Source of the DNA: Nocardia sp. BSTN01
GTDB lineage: Bacteria > Actinomycetota > Actinomycetes > Mycobacteriales > Mycobacteriaceae
Direction of reading: 5' to 3'
DNA: 64,000 bases
Assembly (NCBI RefSeq): GCF_015354405.1
Contig: NZ_JADKYP010000013.1
Coordinates: 62,001-126,000 of the forward strand
The position numbers were made by a program, and so were the translations under genes. Positions 61,379 to 64,000 of this stretch are shown here, in pieces. How positions within the stretch are numbered: the first letter of the stretch is position 1; every line of letters starts with the position of its first letter. Below the pieces are notes generated by a model. That model saw only the letters and a program-made list of their open reading frames with translations. It did no database searches and was not told the DNA's origin.

Positions 61379-62167
61379 TCACTCGATTTTCTGTTTCATC
61401 TCGTCCAGGTTCACCAGAATCGGATAACCGTTGACGCTGAGCGCATTACCGTGCCCGGTCTGGTGCACGTCGAACACCGACTGGATGGCCGCGTAGAAGC
61501 CCTGCACATCGAGGGTCTGGTTGACCGCGCGCTTGGCCTGGCGCAGACCGAACGGCGGCATCGCGGCGATGCGTCCGGCCAGTGTCCGGGTGCGGGAGTC
61601 CAGTTCGTCGCGCGGGACGACACTGTTGACCATGCCGATCTGTTCGGCCTCGCGCGCGGTGACCGCCCGGCCGGTGAACAGGATCTCCTTGGCCTTACGC
61701 GGCCCGAGTTCCCAGGTGTGCCCGTGATATTCGACGCCTCCGATCCCCATCATCACCACCGGATCGGAGAACTGGGCGTCCTCGGCGGCGACGATCAGAT
61801 CGCACGGCCAGCACAGCAGCAAACCACCCGCGATGCAGCGGCCCTGCACCGCGGCGATGGACGGTTTCGGGATGTTGCGCCAGCGCAGCGAGAATTCGAG
61901 GTACTTCCTCGATTCGATGGCGTAGATGCGTTCCAGGGTGATCGTCGACGGATCCGGCCACGAACGGTCCTTGAGATCGTGCCCGGCGGAGAAGTGTTTC
62001 CCGTTGGCGCGCAACACGATCACCGCGACATCGTCGTCGGCGCCCGCCTTCTGCCAGGCGGCATCCAATTCTTCCAGTAGTTCGCCGTTCTGGGCGTTGG
62101 CGGCCTCCGGGCGGTTGAGCGAGATGGTCGCGATCTTGTCGGCGACCTCGTATTCGATGTAGGACAT
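61379..62167 (-). CDS. enoyl-CoA hydratase/isomerase family protein
   Basis: 262 residues: SLNRPEAANAQNGELLEELDAAWQKA, ANGKHFSAGHDLKDR (oxyanion loop), AVQGRCIAGGLLLCWPCDLIVAAEDAQFSDPVVMMGIGGVEYHGHTWELG, then AKEILFTGRAVTAREAEQIGMVNSVVP. A crotonase fold whose usual Glu pair is not evident, so hydratase or isomerase chemistry is uncertain. It follows the acyl-CoA dehydrogenase by 9 nt in an operon that enters from the right edge. Confidence 0.87.
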   Translation of the reverse strand: MSYIEYEVADKIATISLNRPEAANAQNGELLEELDAAWQKAGADDDVAVIVLRANGKHFSAGHDLKDRSWPDPSTITLERIYAIESRKYLEFSLRWRNIPKPSIAAVQGRCIAGGLLLCWPCDLIVAAEDAQFSDPVVMMGIGGVEYHGHTWELGPRKAKEILFTGRAVTAREAEQIGMVNSVVPRDELDSRTRTLAGRIAAMPPFGLRQAKRAVNQTLDVQGFYAAIQSVFDVHQTGHGNALSVNGYPILVNLDEMKQKIE

Positions 62168-62176
62168 GGCGATTCC

Positions 62177-63355
62177 TCAGCCTCGGGGCAGGCCGAGCAC
62201 GCGCTCGGCGATGATGTTGCGCTGGATTTCGGAGGTGCCGCCGGCGATCGTCCCGGCGAAACTGCGGGTGTAGCGTTCGAACCAGCTGGCGCCGAAGGCA
62301 TCCAGATTCAGCGGGTTGAACGGCGTGGTCCGCGCCGGATGGATCAAGCCACCGGCTGCCTGCGCGCGCAGGGCGTGGCCGGAGGCGGTCTGCACCGCCT
62401 CGGAACCGAAGACCTTCAGCACCGACAGCGCCGCCACATCCTGTTCTCCGCGCGCGGCGCGGGCCAGCGCCGCCGAACCGAGCAGCCGCAGGGCATAGCT
62501 GTCCATGATCAATGTGGCGTAATGATCGCGATCGAGCACCGTCTCCGGGGCGAAATCGGCGGCCAGTTCCTCGAGCCGGTCCGCGTAGGACAACCACAGC
62601 AGTGTGCGTTCGTGTCCGAGCGAACCATTCGCGACGCCCCACCCCCCGTGCAGCGGGCCGACCAGGTTCTCCGCCGGCACCCGCGCACCTTCGAAGAACA
62701 CCTCGTTGAAATCCAGATCGTGCGGACCGCAGACCGAGGCGAACGGTCGTCGTGTCACGCCGGGGGTGTCGGTGGGAATCAGCAGCACGCTGATCCCCTT
62801 GTGTTTCGGCGCGTCCGGGTCGGTGCGCACGAAGGTCAGCAGCACATCGGCGTCGTGGGCGCCGGAGGTCCACACCTTCTGCCCGTCGACGACGAATTCG
62901 TCGCCGTCACGCACGGCGCGGGTGCGCAGACCGGCCAGATCCGATCCCGCGCCGGGTTCGCTCATGCCGAGCGCGGCGGTGATCTCGGCGCGCAGAATCC
63001 TTCTCGCCCAACGGGTTTTCTGCTCGTCGGTGCCGAACGACAGCAGCGAGGCGGCGACGATTCCGACGCCCTGCGGATTGAAGCTGTGATAAATGCGCCG
63101 GTTCGACAGTTCCTGCAGATGCACGTACTGCTGCAGGATGGTGGCATTGCGCCCGCCGAATTCGGGCGGATTGCCGGGCAGCAGCCAGCCGTGATCGAAC
63201 TGCAGACGCTGCCAGTCGCGCGCCCATCCGGGCACGTCGGCACTGGAATGCGACCGCCGCCGGCTCGCGGTGGCCGCATCGGGCAGATGGGCGTCGAGGA
63301 AGGCCACGAATTCGGCCCGGAACCGCTCGACGTCGTCGTCAAATCTCAGTTGCAC
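62177..63355 (-). CDS. acyl-CoA dehydrogenase (FadE, catalytic partner)
   Basis: 392 residues: PGNPPEFGGRNATILQQYVHLQELSNRR, AALGMSEPGAGSDLAGLRTRAVRDGDEFVVDGQKVWTSGAHDADVLL, CGPHDLDFNEVFFEGARVPAENLVGPLHGGWGVAN and RSFAGTIAGGTSEIQRNIIAERVLGLPRG with the standard GTSEIQ ending. Start ATG at 63355 overlaps the preceding FadE-like gene by 17 nt; the two likely form a heteromeric dehydrogenase. Confidence 0.9.
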   Translation of the reverse strand: MQLRFDDDVERFRAEFVAFLDAHLPDAATASRRRSHSSADVPGWARDWQRLQFDHGWLLPGNPPEFGGRNATILQQYVHLQELSNRRIYHSFNPQGVGIVAASLLSFGTDEQKTRWARRILRAEITAALGMSEPGAGSDLAGLRTRAVRDGDEFVVDGQKVWTSGAHDADVLLTFVRTDPDAPKHKGISVLLIPTDTPGVTRRPFASVCGPHDLDFNEVFFEGARVPAENLVGPLHGGWGVANGSLGHERTLLWLSYADRLEELAADFAPETVLDRDHYATLIMDSYALRLLGSAALARAARGEQDVAALSVLKVFGSEAVQTASGHALRAQAAGGLIHPARTTPFNPLNLDAFGASWFERYTRSFAGTIAGGTSEIQRNIIAERVLGLPRG

Positions 63356-64000
63356 GGCACTCCTCGGCGATCAGCGCCCGGTGTTCGGCCGCACCGCCGA
63401 GCATCAGCTCGCCGGCCTGGGCTCGTTTGAGCGCGAACTGCAGGTCGTTCTCCCAGGTGAATCCCATGGCTCCGAACAGCTGTAAACCGTTGCGGAACAC
63501 CACGTTCTGGCACTCCCCGGCGCCGGCCTTCGCCATCGAGGCCGCCAGCGCCCGGCGCGGGTCGTCCTCGGCGATGGTCAGCGCCGCGAAATAGGCCAGT
63601 ACCCGGGCCCGCTCGATGGCCACATGCATATCGGCGGCCTTGTGTTTGACCGCCTGCAGCGACCCGATCGGCACACCGAACTGGTGGCGGGTGCGCACAT
63701 GGTCGAGCACCAGGTCGAGAATCCGCCGGCAGGCGCCGACGATCGTCAGGGCCATCCCGGTGGCGGCGAACTGGCGCGCCCGCGCCACATCCACGGTGCT
63801 GCGCCGATCGTGTCCGGCGCGCACGCCGTCGAAGCGCACCTCGGCGATGTGCAGCACCGGATCGAAGACCGCGCTGCGGCGCACCTGCACCTCGGCCGCC
63901 GGCACCACGAACACACCCGCCTTGGTCACCACCGCGAACCGTTCTGCCCGGTCGCCGTCGAGGACGTGGTGGGCGGTGCCGCCGAGCACCCAGCCATCGG
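63339..64000 (-). CDS. acyl-CoA dehydrogenase-like protein, C-terminal part (gene cut by window edge)
   Basis: About 220 residues are visible; the N-terminus lies beyond 64000. Seen are WVLGGTAHHVLDGDRAERFAVVTKAG, AEVRFDGVRAGHDRR, CRRILDLVLDHVRTRHQFGVPIGSLQAVKHKAADMHVAIERARVLAYFAAL and FRNGLQLFGAMGFTWENDLQFALKRAQAGELMLGGAAEH. The final segment has GGAAEH instead of GTxEIQ, so this is probably the non-catalytic partner of the FadE encoded at 62177. Confidence 0.85.
   Translation of the reverse strand, partial: DGWVLGGTAHHVLDGDRAERFAVVTKAGVFVVPAAEVQVRRSAVFDPVLHIAEVRFDGVRAGHDRRSTVDVARARQFAATGMALTIVGACRRILDLVLDHVRTRHQFGVPIGSLQAVKHKAADMHVAIERARVLAYFAALTIAEDDPRRALAASMAKAGAGECQNVVFRNGLQLFGAMGFTWENDLQFALKRAQAGELMLGGAAEHRALIAEECRATEI

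Overview
The window is high-GC actinobacterial DNA, most likely from Nocardia or a close relative in the Mycobacteriales. The evidence is the set of genes resembling the M. tuberculosis DosR dormancy regulon, an MTB12-like lipoprotein, CysQ, Acg-family flavoproteins, IdeR-type iron boxes and many FadE/EchA lipid-catabolism genes. I see no rRNA, tRNA, CRISPR array, insertion sequence or prophage. All homology statements are from reading the protein sequences; no search was run.

Layout. 1-9.5 kb: a partial DoxX gene, an SPW membrane protein, an alpha/beta-hydrolase fused to a LuxR helix-turn-helix that is divergent from a methyltransferase and flanked by a palindrome, a three-gene CocE/HSL-lipase/ATP-grasp operon, a frameshifted cation exchanger, an SCO6745-like protein and a lipase remnant. 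9.5-37 kb: a dormancy/hypoxia island. It holds the response regulator DosR and haem-GAF kinase DosS, two Acg flavoproteins, three tandem universal stress proteins, an Rv1733c-like membrane protein, an Rv0079/RafH-like hibernation factor, an Rv0571c-like phosphoribosyltransferase-hydrolase, an Rv2004c-like kinase pair and an Rv2006/OtsB1-like 1.3-kilo-residue protein. I find twelve copies of a 14-nt palindrome resembling the mycobacterial DosR box, almost all 35-100 nt upstream of these genes. Inside the island at 13.9-19.2 kb lie an amino-acid permease and a small regulon of a CsoR/CstR-type repressor that lacks the copper-binding His, with three near-identical operators serving the repressor, an MmpL transporter and a DsbA-like protein.

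37-42 kb: a serine beta-lactamase-like lipoprotein, an MFS transporter divergent from a GlxA/AraC regulator, and bacterioferritin with its ferredoxin behind tandem IdeR boxes. 42-55 kb: two divergent operons forming one catabolic cluster (CMD protein, Rieske oxygenase, amidohydrolase, SnoaL protein, four FadE proteins, SDR, type III CoA-transferase, enoyl-CoA hydratase, thiolase). 55-64 kb: a HisN paralogue with broken metal sites, a two-component system, a DUF4173-like membrane protein, CysQ, an MTB12-like lipoprotein, and the start of another FadE/FadE/EchA operon that runs off the right edge.

How it fits together: DosS would sense O2/NO/CO through haem and phosphorylate DosR, which would switch on stress proteins, ribosome hibernation, flavin sequestration and trehalose/glycan phosphate metabolism. 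The right half looks like acyl-CoA style breakdown of a hydrophobic ring compound whose identity the sequence does not reveal.
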